Shown here piece by piece: positions 1 to 8,181 of a stretch of DNA of 64,000 bases. The notes under the pieces were generated by a model. The model saw only the letters and a program-made list of their open reading frames with translations, did not search any database and was not told the origin of the DNA. The stretch is from assembly GCA_046349615.1 (NCBI GenBank), contig JAXMBZ010000005.1, forward strand, positions 124,001 to 188,000, given 5' to 3'. The DNA is from JADJNY01 sp046349615. Its GTDB lineage: Bacteria > Planctomycetota > UBA1135 > GCA-002686595. Position 1 is the stretch's first letter. Each line of letters opens with the position of its first letter. Both the position numbers and the translations under genes were made by a program.

Positions 1-274
1 CCGCCGCGCGCGCGTCCTCGACGACGCGCTCCACCGCTTTCGGGTCGCGCAGGTCGCACGGCTTCGAGAGCGCGCGCTCGGGCGCCGTCGAACCGGGGAG
101 GTCGAGGCTCCACACCTCGGCGCCCGCGCGCGCGAGCAGCGCGACGACCTCGGCGCCGATGCCGCCGTTGCCGCCGGTGACGAGCACGCGCTGACCCGCG
201 AGCGAGACGAGGCTCGCGAGCGCCGCGTCGGGCGCGGCCGCGGTCTTCGCGCTCGCGCCGCCCGCCGCGCTCAC
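1..274 (-). CDS. SDR-family oxidoreductase, C-terminal part outside the window
   Basis: Short-chain dehydrogenase/reductase N-terminus of about 91 residues; the gene runs off the left edge. The NAD(P)-binding glycine motif TGGNGGIG lies near residue 36, followed by an alpha helix and an acidic strand end (SLDLP) as in a Rossmann fold. The GTG start at 274 overlaps the bcrD stop (GTGA), so it should be translationally coupled to the benzoyl-CoA reductase genes. Being last in this visible part of the operon, it may act on an alicyclic hydroxyacyl-CoA intermediate. The catalytic YxxxK is out of view, so the substrate is unknown. A residue run of about 25 Ala/Gly-rich amino acids precedes the fold. 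Confidence 0.8.
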   Translation of the reverse strand, partial: MSAAGGASAKTAAAPDAALASLVSLAGQRVLVTGGNGGIGAEVVALLARAGAEVWSLDLPGSTAPERALSKPCDLRDPKAVERVVEDARAA

Positions 275-1146
275 GCGTCGCCTCCGCTCGCGAGCGAAAC
301 GCCGAGCTTCGAGAGCTTGCGCGCGCGGAACGCGCCCCAGAGCGCCGCGCCGAGCGCGCCGGCGTGGACCGAATCGGGATGCGCGCGGAACTCGATCTTC
401 GCTTCCGCGGCCTTCGCGGCCTCCTGCAGCGCGGCGACGAGGCCCGCGTCGTTCGCGAGCCCGCCCGTGACGAGCGTCGGACCTTCCGCGCCCATCGACG
501 TCAGGAGCTTGAGATAGCGCCCCGCCATCGACATGTGGATGCCCTTGACGATGTCGGGCGTCTGGATGCCGCGCGAAACCATGTTGATCACGTCGGTCTC
601 GGCGAGCACCGCGCAGATCGACGAGCACGGTTCGGGCTTCGTCGACGCGAGGGAGAGCGCGCCGATCTCCTCGAGCGTGATCCCGAGGTAGCGGCTGATG
701 TTCTCGAGGAACTGGCCGGAGCCCGACGCGCACTGGCTCGTCATGCGGGAGCCGAGCACCTTCGCGCGGCCGTCGATCTGCATCGCGCGCGTGTGGAGCG
801 CGCCGACGTCGAGCACGGCCTTCACGTTCCCGTCGAGGAAGATCGCGCCGCGCGCGTGCGTCGTCATGCCGTAGAAGTGGCCCGTGCGGAACGCGACGAC
901 CTCGCCGTCGCCCGTCGTCGCGACGTAGTCGACGTCGGCGGGGGAGAGCTGAGCCTCGGCGAGCGCCTCGTCGTAGAGGCTCTGCGCGAGCGCGCGCGGG
1001 TCGCGGCGGCGCAGGCGCTCGCTCTTCAGGAGCAGCGCGCGCGGTCGGCCGGGGACGTCGTCGACGATCGCGAGCTTGATCGCGGACGTGCCGACGTCGA
1101 TGCCGATGGAGAGGAGGCGGCCTTCGGACTTCGTCTCTCGCTTCAT
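271..1146 (-). CDS. bcrD: benzoyl-CoA reductase ATPase subunit D (BadG/BcrD family)
   Basis: 291 aa, close to the roughly 280-290 aa of known BcrD/BzdP subunits. It belongs to the ASKHA-fold BadF/BadG/BcrA/BcrD ATPases, which use ATP hydrolysis to fire low-potential electrons into the ring-reducing BcrBC module. Visible motifs are the phosphate-1 loop GIDVGTSAIK near residue 17, the helix segment SQCASGSGQFLENISRYLGI, whose Cys should be one ligand of the intersubunit [4Fe-4S] cluster, and PCSSICAVLAETDV carrying the second Cys. The ATG at 1146 overlaps the bcrA stop (ATGA). It pairs with the larger ATPase subunit encoded next to it. Family assignment is secure; class I rather than another activator system is supported by the complete gene set around it. 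Confidence 0.93.
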   Translation of the reverse strand: MKRETKSEGRLLSIGIDVGTSAIKLAIVDDVPGRPRALLLKSERLRRRDPRALAQSLYDEALAEAQLSPADVDYVATTGDGEVVAFRTGHFYGMTTHARGAIFLDGNVKAVLDVGALHTRAMQIDGRAKVLGSRMTSQCASGSGQFLENISRYLGITLEEIGALSLASTKPEPCSSICAVLAETDVINMVSRGIQTPDIVKGIHMSMAGRYLKLLTSMGAEGPTLVTGGLANDAGLVAALQEAAKAAEAKIEFRAHPDSVHAGALGAALWGAFRARKLSKLGVSLASGGDA

Positions 1147-2552
1147 GCGCCGCTCCCGGCCTTCGCCTTCTTGGTCTTCGTGAGCACGGCCTCGTCGAGA
1201 CCGCTCGGGTCCTCGCCGCGCGCGAGGCGGTGCGCGAAGAGCGCCGCGCCGAGCGCGCCGGTGTAGATCGAGTCGGGCGAGATGTTGAGCGCGACCTCGC
1301 CGTAGTTCTCGCGGACGAGCGCCTTGAGCGCGTCGACCGCCGCCGGGTTCTTCGCGACGCCGCCGGTGAACGTGAACTCGGACTTCACGCCGCCGGAGCG
1401 CGCGAGCAGCGACATCGCGCGCAGCACGATCGCGCGGTGGAGGCCCGCGAGGATGTCCTCGCGCTTCTCGCCGAGCGAGAGCCGCTCGCGCAGCTCCGCG
1501 CCCGCGAAGACCGTGCACGTCGAATTGATGCGCACCGCGCGCTTGCTCTCGCACGCCATGGGGCCGAGCTCGTGCAACCCGAGGTTCATCTCGTCGGCGA
1601 TGTAGCCGAGGTAGCGCCCGCAGCCCGCGGCGCAGCGGTCGTTCATCTGGAACGACGTCACGATGCCCTGGTCGTCGACCTGGATCGCCTTCGTGTCCTG
1701 GCCGCCGATGTCGAGCACGGTGCGCGTGCCCGGGAACATCGCGTGCGCGCCGAGGCCGTGGCAGAGGATCTCCGAGCGGATGCGCTCGCGCGGGAAGGGG
1801 AGGCGCGCGCGGCCGTAGCCGGTGCCGACGCTCGACGCTTCCTCGAGCGGGGCTTCGACGGCGCGCTCGATCGCGGCGCGGAAGGACTCGGCGTGCGCGC
1901 CTTGGCTCGCGACGAGCGTCTTCGCCGCGGCGAGCGCGTGCCGGCCGAACGCGGTCGGGTCGGCGGGCGCCGCCTCGACCTCGAGGATCGCCTTGTCGTA
2001 GAGCCCGGCGAGCGCGTCGAACGGGAGCTTCTTCTTCTTGGCGAGGCCCTCGGCGATCGCGAGGTAGCGCGAGCCCGCGAGGTCGCGGAAGAAGTCGCTC
2101 TTGCGCTTCGAGCCGGGCGCGAAGAGTTCGCCCGCCTCGCGCGTCATGCGCTCGAGGATGGACTCGACCGCGGCGCGGAGCGCGTCGCTCAGGGCGAGCT
2201 TCTCCTCGTCGCGTCCGGCGGCCTGACCCGCATCGCTGCGCTCCGCGACGGCGCGCTTCAGCGCCGTGTCGAGCAGCGTGAGCTGAGCCCGGTACTGCTG
2301 CTCGCGGAAGCCCTGCTCGAGCGCGGCGAGGAGCTGCGTGCGCTCGGCGTTGCCGGCGCCCTCGCGCTCGAGCTCGGTCGCGATGCGGCCGAAGCGCGTG
2401 CTGTGCAGCGCTTCCGCGAGCGCCACCTGGCACGCGACGTCGTAGTTGCTGCGGCTGTTCGTGATCCCGCGGCCCATCACGCGGCCGTCGAGGTCGACGA
2501 CGACGGCCTTCGTCGTGGTCGAACCGAGGTCGATGCCCACGCAGTACTTCAC
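1143..2552 (-). CDS. bcrA: benzoyl-CoA reductase ATPase subunit A (BcrA/BzdQ family)
   Basis: 469 aa with a GTG start at 2552 overlapping the bcrB stop (GTGA). It is the larger ASKHA ATPase subunit of class I benzoyl-CoA reductase. Motifs seen are GIDLGSTTTKAVVVD at the N-terminus, the second phosphate loop VLDIGGQDTKA, the adenosine motif FTGGVAKNPAAV, and the cluster segments NDRCAAGCGRYLGYIADE and NSTCTVFAGAEL, whose Cys residues match the [4Fe-4S] ligands of HgdC-type activators. A long, charged helical insertion (about residues 60-200) between the first and second motifs is what distinguishes BcrA from BcrD. It works with BcrD in the cytoplasm to energise electrons from reduced ferredoxin. 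Confidence 0.94.
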   Translation of the reverse strand: MKYCVGIDLGSTTTKAVVVDLDGRVMGRGITNSRSNYDVACQVALAEALHSTRFGRIATELEREGAGNAERTQLLAALEQGFREQQYRAQLTLLDTALKRAVAERSDAGQAAGRDEEKLALSDALRAAVESILERMTREAGELFAPGSKRKSDFFRDLAGSRYLAIAEGLAKKKKLPFDALAGLYDKAILEVEAAPADPTAFGRHALAAAKTLVASQGAHAESFRAAIERAVEAPLEEASSVGTGYGRARLPFPRERIRSEILCHGLGAHAMFPGTRTVLDIGGQDTKAIQVDDQGIVTSFQMNDRCAAGCGRYLGYIADEMNLGLHELGPMACESKRAVRINSTCTVFAGAELRERLSLGEKREDILAGLHRAIVLRAMSLLARSGGVKSEFTFTGGVAKNPAAVDALKALVRENYGEVALNISPDSIYTGALGAALFAHRLARGEDPSGLDEAVLTKTKKAKAGSGA

Positions 2553-3844
2553 GCGCCACCTCCGCGCTTCTGCTCGATCATCTGCAGGAACGACTCGACG
2601 CGGTTCTTGATGTTCGCCGCCGAGAAGAAGCGCGGATCGACGAGGTCGCTCTCGATGAAGCCGCCCGGCTTGCCGGTCTTCTCCTCGACCGCGCGCAGGA
2701 TCGCGAGCTGGCCCGCGCTGAACGAGTCGCAGCTCTTCACCGAGTTGATCAAGAGGCCGTCCGCTTCGTAGTCGCGCACGTAGCCCGCGAGCTTCTCGAC
2801 GCGCGTCGGCAAGTCGAGGTTCGTGTAGCAGCCGAGGCAGTAGTTCGCGAGCGTCTCGAGCGGGTGCGCCGGGTCGTGACGGAAGCCGTCGTCGTAGACG
2901 CCGCCGACCTTCGTGTAGGTCGAGTTGACGACGACCGCGCCTTCGCTCGCGAACATCTGCCAGAACTCGCGGAAGCTCGTCCAATTCGGCGGACCTTCGA
3001 CGACGAGACGGTAGCGCTCCTTCGTCAGCGTGCCGTCCGGCGTCACGGGGCCGAGACCCTTCGCGAGGCGCTCGGCGACCTCTTCACGGAGCATGCGGTA
3101 GTAGTCGACCGCGTCCTGCGTCCCGCGGAACGAGCTGAAGATCGGGCCGACGTAGTACACGGCGCCGAAGTACGCGTCGATCGGCGACGGCTTGTTCTTC
3201 GCGGTCGAGAGCACCCAGGTCAGGTCCTCCTCCGCCTTCGCGGACCGCGCGAGGAGCTCCTTGAGCCGGTCCTCGTCGTACTTCTTGCCCGTCGCCTTTT
3301 CGAGCGCGGGGATCACCTTCTTCTTCAACTGCGCGACCACGTAGTCGCGCATCTCGATCGTCGGCTTGCCGCCGCCCTGGTAGGGGACGTGCAGCATCAC
3401 GGTCGGCGTGCCGTACTCCTGCCGCAGGATCTCGAACCACTTCATGAACGTGAAGCAGCCCGTGTAGCTGAGCAGGAGGAGGTCGGGACGCGGCAGACGC
3501 TCGCCCGTCGGTCCGACGTTGCCGGAGCGCAGCATGCCGACGTCGCACTTGACGTAGCTGCACACGTCCTCGGAGTGGCCGAGCTTCTCGGCGAGCGCGA
3601 TGTACTCGCGCGACTTGCCGCGCATCGCGGACTGGAGCGCGTTGATCTCCGGCAGCACCGGCAGCGCGTCGAACGCGAGCAGGAGCTCGGTCAAGTTGCC
3701 GGGCACGAACGTGTAGACGTTCTTCTGGCCCGTTTCCGGCGCCTTCGCGAGGCGTTGGAAGTGCGCGGCGATCATCTCCTTCTGCCGCTCCTGGCTCTTG
3801 TCCTTGCACGCGGCCGGGGGAGCTTCCTTCAACGTCGTGGTCAT
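2549..3844 (-). CDS. bcrB: benzoyl-CoA reductase subunit B (HgdB-like ring-reducing subunit)
   Basis: 431 aa, of the 2-hydroxyglutaryl-CoA dehydratase D-component family. Together with BcrC it should bind benzoyl-CoA and the catalytic [4Fe-4S] clusters and carry out Birch-type dearomatisation to cyclohexa-1,5-diene-1-carbonyl-CoA. Candidate cluster cysteines are seen in DVCSYVKCDVG, LSYTGCFTF, LANYCLGCYTNLD and SVKSCDSFS, spread along the chain as in this family. The ATG at 3844 overlaps the bcrC stop. The class I reading rests on the neighbouring ATPase subunits and on dch, oah and had; the sequence alone could be confused with other HgdBC paralogues. Confidence 0.92.
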   Translation of the reverse strand: MTTTLKEAPPAACKDKSQERQKEMIAAHFQRLAKAPETGQKNVYTFVPGNLTELLLAFDALPVLPEINALQSAMRGKSREYIALAEKLGHSEDVCSYVKCDVGMLRSGNVGPTGERLPRPDLLLLSYTGCFTFMKWFEILRQEYGTPTVMLHVPYQGGGKPTIEMRDYVVAQLKKKVIPALEKATGKKYDEDRLKELLARSAKAEEDLTWVLSTAKNKPSPIDAYFGAVYYVGPIFSSFRGTQDAVDYYRMLREEVAERLAKGLGPVTPDGTLTKERYRLVVEGPPNWTSFREFWQMFASEGAVVVNSTYTKVGGVYDDGFRHDPAHPLETLANYCLGCYTNLDLPTRVEKLAGYVRDYEADGLLINSVKSCDSFSAGQLAILRAVEEKTGKPGGFIESDLVDPRFFSAANIKNRVESFLQMIEQKRGGGA

Positions 3845-5109
3845 GCGTCGCTCCAGAGCTTGATCGAGTCGGCGAAGGTCCCCGCCTGTTCGCGGATGAC
3901 CTGGAACTGGCCGGTGTTCTCGGCGTACTTGAAGTTCGTCCACGGGATGCCCGCGCGATCGAGCTCGTCCTGGAGGAGCGGCTGGTCGAGCAGCGCGGGA
4001 TCGCAGAAGGACGGCGCGCAGAGCAGGACGCCCTCGGCGCGGCTCGCGCGCACGCGGCGCACGAGGTCGTCGCCCTTGCGCCCCTTCGCGCAGTAGCGCA
4101 CGGGGCTCTCCGTCGAATCGGCGAGGAACGCGTTGACGAGGAAGTCGAGCGCGTCGCGCCCCGCGTTGTGCGGCTGGTCCACGTCGCTCGTGATCCAGCG
4201 CGTCACCTGCACGAAGTCGTCGTCGACGATCGAGCAACCGCCGCGCTCGAGCGTCTTGAGCAGCGCGAGCGGCGGCTGTTCGCAGAACGAACCGCTGACG
4301 ACGACGCGCGCCTGATCGAGCGGTCGGCGCTCCGTCGCGCAACGGACGGCGTCCTGGTAGGCCGCGAGGAGCTCGTTGTGCTCCTCGACGGGCAGCACGA
4401 GGCCCGCGCGCAGGACGGGATAGAGCTCGCTCGTCAGCACGCGCCACGGCTCGTCGCGGCGCAGCGCGTAGAGCTGGCGCACGAGCGCGCGGTTCTCGTC
4501 GTAGAGCCGGATCGAGTGCGCGAGCGCGTCCATCGAGAGCTTCTTCGCGCCGCGCGTTTCGAGCTCGTGCGCGAGCTCGAGCAGCGTGTCGCGGAGGAAC
4601 TTCCCGCCGAGCTCGCGCTCGAAGTCCTGCGGGACGTCGAGGTAGAAGCTGAGCTTCGTCTTGAACGACAGCTTCCACACGCCCGACAGGTTGCGGATCA
4701 CGTCGCACGTCGCGGGGAAGATCACGCCGTCGAGGCAGTCGTACGCGCCGTTCAACCCGAGCTCGATCGTGCTGCGCGGCAGGTGGCAGATGTACGACTG
4801 GTAGTACGCGTCGCCGCGGATGATCTCGAGGTCGTCGCCCGCGCCCATCAGGCCGACGGGGAGCACGCCTTGCGCGTGCAGGAGCTCGCGCGGCGCCCAG
4901 ACGGGGAGGAAGCCGACCGCGAGGCCCTTCGTGCGCGCCTTCCACGCGCGCACCGCGTCGAGGCGCCAATCGCGAGCGAGCTCCTCGGCGCGCGCGACGA
5001 TCGAGTCGAGCGAGCCCGCGCTCGCGGCGCCGGTCTTCGCGGCGGCTCCGCCGCAGCCGCAGGCGTGGCCGCTCCCGCAGCCGGACGAATTGGATTCGGG
5101 GGCGATCAT
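3841..5109 (-). CDS. bcrC: benzoyl-CoA reductase subunit C (HgdC/D-component family)
   Basis: 422 aa partner of BcrB in the ring-reducing module. The body contains WAPRELLHAQGVLPVGLMGA, a substrate-side motif of the family, and cysteines at YICHLPRS, FPATCDVIRNLSG, SGSFCEQPP and LCAPSFCDP that can bind the second [4Fe-4S] cluster. The N-terminus is unusual: residues 11-20 read CGSGHACGCG, giving three closely spaced Cys and one His before the conserved domain begins near residue 33. This could bind metal or an extra Fe-S centre, or could simply be a variable tail. The ATG at 5109 overlaps the dch stop (ATGA), which keeps the subunits in one coupled translation unit. Confidence 0.92.
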   Translation of the reverse strand: MIAPESNSSGCGSGHACGCGGAAAKTGAASAGSLDSIVARAEELARDWRLDAVRAWKARTKGLAVGFLPVWAPRELLHAQGVLPVGLMGAGDDLEIIRGDAYYQSYICHLPRSTIELGLNGAYDCLDGVIFPATCDVIRNLSGVWKLSFKTKLSFYLDVPQDFERELGGKFLRDTLLELAHELETRGAKKLSMDALAHSIRLYDENRALVRQLYALRRDEPWRVLTSELYPVLRAGLVLPVEEHNELLAAYQDAVRCATERRPLDQARVVVSGSFCEQPPLALLKTLERGGCSIVDDDFVQVTRWITSDVDQPHNAGRDALDFLVNAFLADSTESPVRYCAKGRKGDDLVRRVRASRAEGVLLCAPSFCDPALLDQPLLQDELDRAGIPWTNFKYAENTGQFQVIREQAGTFADSIKLWSDA

Positions 5110-5900
5110 CGGTCCTCCCAGCGAGGCGCGCGCTTCTCGAGGAACGCGGCGAGACCTTCGCGCGCGTCGTGCGTGGCCATGAGTTCGTCGAAGTAGAGGT
5201 GCTCGAGGCGCGCGAGGTCCTTCTCGAAGCGCTCGGCGAGGCCCGCGCGCGCCGCGCGACACGCGAGGCGCAGGGACGACGCGGACTTCGGCAGGAGGTG
5301 CTCTCGCGCCCACGCGATCGCGGCGGCGTGCGGGTCGTCCGCGACCTGGTCGACGAGGCCCATCGCGAGCGCCTCGTTCGCGTTCACGCTGCGGCCGGTG
5401 AGGACGAGGTCCTCCATGTGCGCGCGGCCGATGCGCTCGGCGAGGAACGCGCTCGCGACCGGCGCGATCACGCCGAGGCGGATCTCGGGCTGGCCGAGCT
5501 GAGCGTCGGGCGAAGCCCAGACGCGCGTGCAGAAGCTCGCGAGCTCGAGCCCGCCGCCCAAGCACTGTCCGCGAACGACGGCGAGCGTCGGCACGCCCGC
5601 GCGCAACATCGCGCGGAAGAGCGCGTGGAAGCCCTTCAACATCGAGACGTGCTGCGGCGGCACGTGCTCCTCGACGCTCGCGCCGAAGGAGAAGTGCTTG
5701 CCCTCGCCTTCGAGCAGGATCGCCTTGACGTGCTCCTCCTGCGCGGCGCGTTCGAACGCGGCCGTGAGGAGCGCGACCTTCGCCGCGTCGAGGACGTTCG
5801 CTTTCGGCGCGTCGATCACGAGGCGCCAGACGGTGCCGTTCTCGAGCACGTCGACGCGGACGGTGTCCGCGCTCTTCGGGGCTTGCGTGGGGCTCTGCAT
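5106..5900 (-). CDS. dch: cyclohexa-1,5-diene-1-carbonyl-CoA hydratase
   Basis: 264 aa crotonase-fold protein. It should add water to the diene made by benzoyl-CoA reductase, giving 6-hydroxycyclohex-1-ene-1-carbonyl-CoA. Crotonase signatures are visible: the first oxyanion-hole segment GKHFSFGASVEEH near residue 68 and the second at RGQCLGGGLELASFC near residue 110, followed by LGQPEIRLGVIAP. The specific function is drawn from position, between oah and bcrC in a complete benzoyl-CoA gene set, and from the short length typical of Dch. A generic enoyl-CoA hydratase is the alternative. Its stop overlaps the bcrC start. Confidence 0.88.
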   Translation of the reverse strand: MQSPTQAPKSADTVRVDVLENGTVWRLVIDAPKANVLDAAKVALLTAAFERAAQEEHVKAILLEGEGKHFSFGASVEEHVPPQHVSMLKGFHALFRAMLRAGVPTLAVVRGQCLGGGLELASFCTRVWASPDAQLGQPEIRLGVIAPVASAFLAERIGRAHMEDLVLTGRSVNANEALAMGLVDQVADDPHAAAIAWAREHLLPKSASSLRLACRAARAGLAERFEKDLARLEHLYFDELMATHDAREGLAAFLEKRAPRWEDR

Positions 5901-5978
5901 CGCTCGTCCTTCGCGCCGGCGGTTCGCGTTCGAGGGCGCGCTCCGCCGGCGGGGGAGCGCGGCCCGCCGTTCTCGGGA

Positions 5979-7097
5979 TCAGCTCGTCGCGCACGCTCCG
6001 CGCGACGCGGGGAGCACCGACTCGGTGAGTTCGTCGCCCCAGACCGTGCCCTCGGCGAGCCGGCGGCGCAGGAGCAGGAAGTCGGCTTCGCGGCACTCCT
6101 TCGTGCCCTCGTGGAACGCGCGGAAGCCCGTGCGACCCTCGGTCATCATGTTGAGCGCGAGCCAGGCGCGGTTCGTCTCCTTGTTCTTGTCCCAGTGCGC
6201 GAGCTTGTGCTTGCGCACGCTCTCGATCGTCTTCGCGACGCAGCCGGGCATCGTGTTCGCGAGCTTCCAGACGAGCTCGTTCACCGCGCCGTCGAGGAGC
6301 GACAGGTCGACCTCGCCCTTCGCGAGGAGCTTCTTCGCCGCGTCCTTCTCCGCGCCTTCCTTGAACTCGCCGTGCACGATGCGGCCGAACTCGTCGGTCC
6401 AGCGCTCGGTGATCGCCATCGGGTTCGCGACGAAGCGTCCGTCGACCTTCAGCGCGGGCACGAGGCGCGTCAGGAGGCCGAGGCGCAGTGCCTTGTGCGC
6501 GCTCCACGGCTCGCACAGGGTGCAGCTCTGCATCGCGGCCTCGATGCCGACGAAGAGCGGCAGGAAGTCCGTCGAGCCGCCGTCGGGCGCCGAGCCGTGG
6601 CGCGGGCCCGCTTGCCCGAAGTTCGCGAGGTCCTGCGCGACCGAGAAGTCGCACGCCATGCCGATCTCCTGCCCGCCCGCGATGCGCATGCCGTTGACGC
6701 GGCAGATCACGGGCTTGTCGCACATCAGGATCGCGCTGACCATGTCGTTGAAGAGCCGCATGTACTGGCGGTACTCCTCGGGCCGGCCCGCGTAGTACTC
6801 GGCGTACTGCGCCGTGTTGCCGCCGGTGCAGAAGGCCTTGCTCCCGCGGCCCGTGAACACGACGGCGACGCACGCGCGGTCGTTCGAGGCGCGGCGCATG
6901 CCGAGGATCACGCCCTTGACCATCTCGGTCGTGTAGCTGTTGAACTGCTTCTCGTTGTCGAGCGTGATGCGCACCTGGTGCAGGCCGGGAGCGCTCTCGC
7001 CCTTCGGTCCGACGAGCGGGAGCTCTTCGTAGGCGACGCCCGGCGTCGGCTTCGCGGGCACGAGGTCGTGGTCGATCCAAGTCGGTGTGGTCGTCAT
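5979..7097 (-). CDS. oah: 6-oxocyclohex-1-ene-1-carbonyl-CoA hydrolase (ring opening)
   Basis: 372 aa, longer than ordinary crotonases, as expected for Oah/BzdY. The enzyme adds water twice to 6-oxocyclohex-1-ene-1-carbonyl-CoA, cleaving the ring to 3-hydroxypimeloyl-CoA. Seen are FTGRGSKAFCTGGNTAQYAE (about residues 80-100), forming the first oxyanion hole, and RVNGMRIAGGQEIGMACDFS, forming the second, then GPRHGSAPDGGSTDFLP. A C-terminal extension of more than 100 residues is characteristic of this branch. There is a 78-bp gap to dch and a 22-bp gap to had. Together with had this marks the Thauera-type hydrolytic branch of the pathway. Confidence 0.92.
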   Translation of the reverse strand: MTTTPTWIDHDLVPAKPTPGVAYEELPLVGPKGESAPGLHQVRITLDNEKQFNSYTTEMVKGVILGMRRASNDRACVAVVFTGRGSKAFCTGGNTAQYAEYYAGRPEEYRQYMRLFNDMVSAILMCDKPVICRVNGMRIAGGQEIGMACDFSVAQDLANFGQAGPRHGSAPDGGSTDFLPLFVGIEAAMQSCTLCEPWSAHKALRLGLLTRLVPALKVDGRFVANPMAITERWTDEFGRIVHGEFKEGAEKDAAKKLLAKGEVDLSLLDGAVNELVWKLANTMPGCVAKTIESVRKHKLAHWDKNKETNRAWLALNMMTEGRTGFRAFHEGTKECREADFLLLRRRLAEGTVWGDELTESVLPASRGACATS

Positions 7098-7119
7098 CGC
7101 GGGGCTCCGGTGCGGTGCA

Positions 7120-8181
7120 TCAGGGAACGAGCACGACGCGGCGCGCGAGCGGCTTCTCGTGCAGCTCGGCGAACGTCGCGTTGATCGAGGCGAGGGGACG
7201 GCGCTCGACGAAGGGCTCGACCTTCACGGCGCCGGACAAGCAGAGGTCGACGACGGCGGGGTAGTGCTCGGGGAGGCAACCCCAGTTGCCCTGCACCGTC
7301 GCGTCGAGCGCCATCACGTTCGAGAGGCGCAGCTCGACCTTCGCGGGCGTGTAGCCGACGACGGAGAGGTAGCCGCCGTGCCCGAGCAGCGCGAAGGCGG
7401 ACTCCTGCCCGGCCTTCGAACCCGAGGTCTCGAACACGAACGTGCGCCACGTCGGGACGCTGCGCTCCTTCGCGAAGGCTTGGATCGACTTCTTGAGCTC
7501 GCGCACGTCGCCGGCCGGGAGCGCGAGCTCCGCGCCGAAGCCCTTCATCGTCTCGAGCTTCTTCGCGTCGACGTCGATCGCGACGACGTGCGCGCCGCGC
7601 GCGGCGGCGATCTGCACGCCGAAGCCGCCGACGCCGCCCGCGCCGACGAAGACCGCGACGTCGCCCTTCGCGAGGCCGCTGCGGTGGATCGCCTGGTACG
7701 GCGTCGACACCGCGTCCGCGACGACCGAGAGCGCGGCGAGGTCGAGTCCGTGCGGGTTGAGCTTGCGGTTCGCGAGGTCGGGCACGGGGCAGAGCCCGCG
7801 CGCGGGGACCTTCACGTGCGACGCGAAGCCGCCGTGGACGTCGTTGCCCGGGAAGATCTGCTTGGGACAGATCGAGCCCTTGCCGGCCTTACACGCGGCG
7901 CACGCGCCGCACGGGATCACGGCGGGCACGACGACGTCCTTGCCGATCCAATCCTTCGCGCCTTCACCGGCCTCGAGCACGCGCCCGCTGATCTCGTGCC
8001 CGAGCACGAGCGGCAGCGCGTGCCGCGTCGGCACGCCGTCGTAGTAGAAGCCGAGGTCGGTGTGGCACACACCGCAGCCCGCGACGCGCACGAGCACTTC
8101 GCCCGGTCCGGGCGACTCGTCGCGACTCTGCGTGCTCATCGGGCGCTCGGCCCCGGTCACGTACCAGCCCTCGACTTGCAT
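7120..8181 (-). CDS. had: 6-hydroxycyclohex-1-ene-1-carbonyl-CoA dehydrogenase
   Basis: 353 aa zinc-dependent medium-chain dehydrogenase. It should oxidise the hydroxy-acyl-CoA made by Dch with NAD+ to the 6-oxo compound used by Oah. Catalytic zinc ligands fit C39/H40 in CGVCHTD and H62/E63 in GHE; the four structural-zinc cysteines are C91, C94, C97 and C105. The Rossmann motif VGAGGVGGFG is near residue 185. I chose the ATG at 8181 because GGAAGG lies about 7 nt upstream and the family N-terminus begins there. The frame stays open further upstream but with no family-like sequence. It is the first gene of the operon. Confidence 0.9.
   Translation of the reverse strand: MQVEGWYVTGAERPMSTQSRDESPGPGEVLVRVAGCGVCHTDLGFYYDGVPTRHALPLVLGHEISGRVLEAGEGAKDWIGKDVVVPAVIPCGACAACKAGKGSICPKQIFPGNDVHGGFASHVKVPARGLCPVPDLANRKLNPHGLDLAALSVVADAVSTPYQAIHRSGLAKGDVAVFVGAGGVGGFGVQIAAARGAHVVAIDVDAKKLETMKGFGAELALPAGDVRELKKSIQAFAKERSVPTWRTFVFETSGSKAGQESAFALLGHGGYLSVVGYTPAKVELRLSNVMALDATVQGNWGCLPEHYPAVVDLCLSGAVKVEPFVERRPLASINATFAELHEKPLARRVVLVP

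Noticed and set aside
1230..2771. long plus-strand reading frame opposite bcrA
   Set aside because: It is an antisense open frame produced by high GC. The translation is Arg/Ala/Glu-rich low complexity, while the minus strand encodes a clear BcrA.
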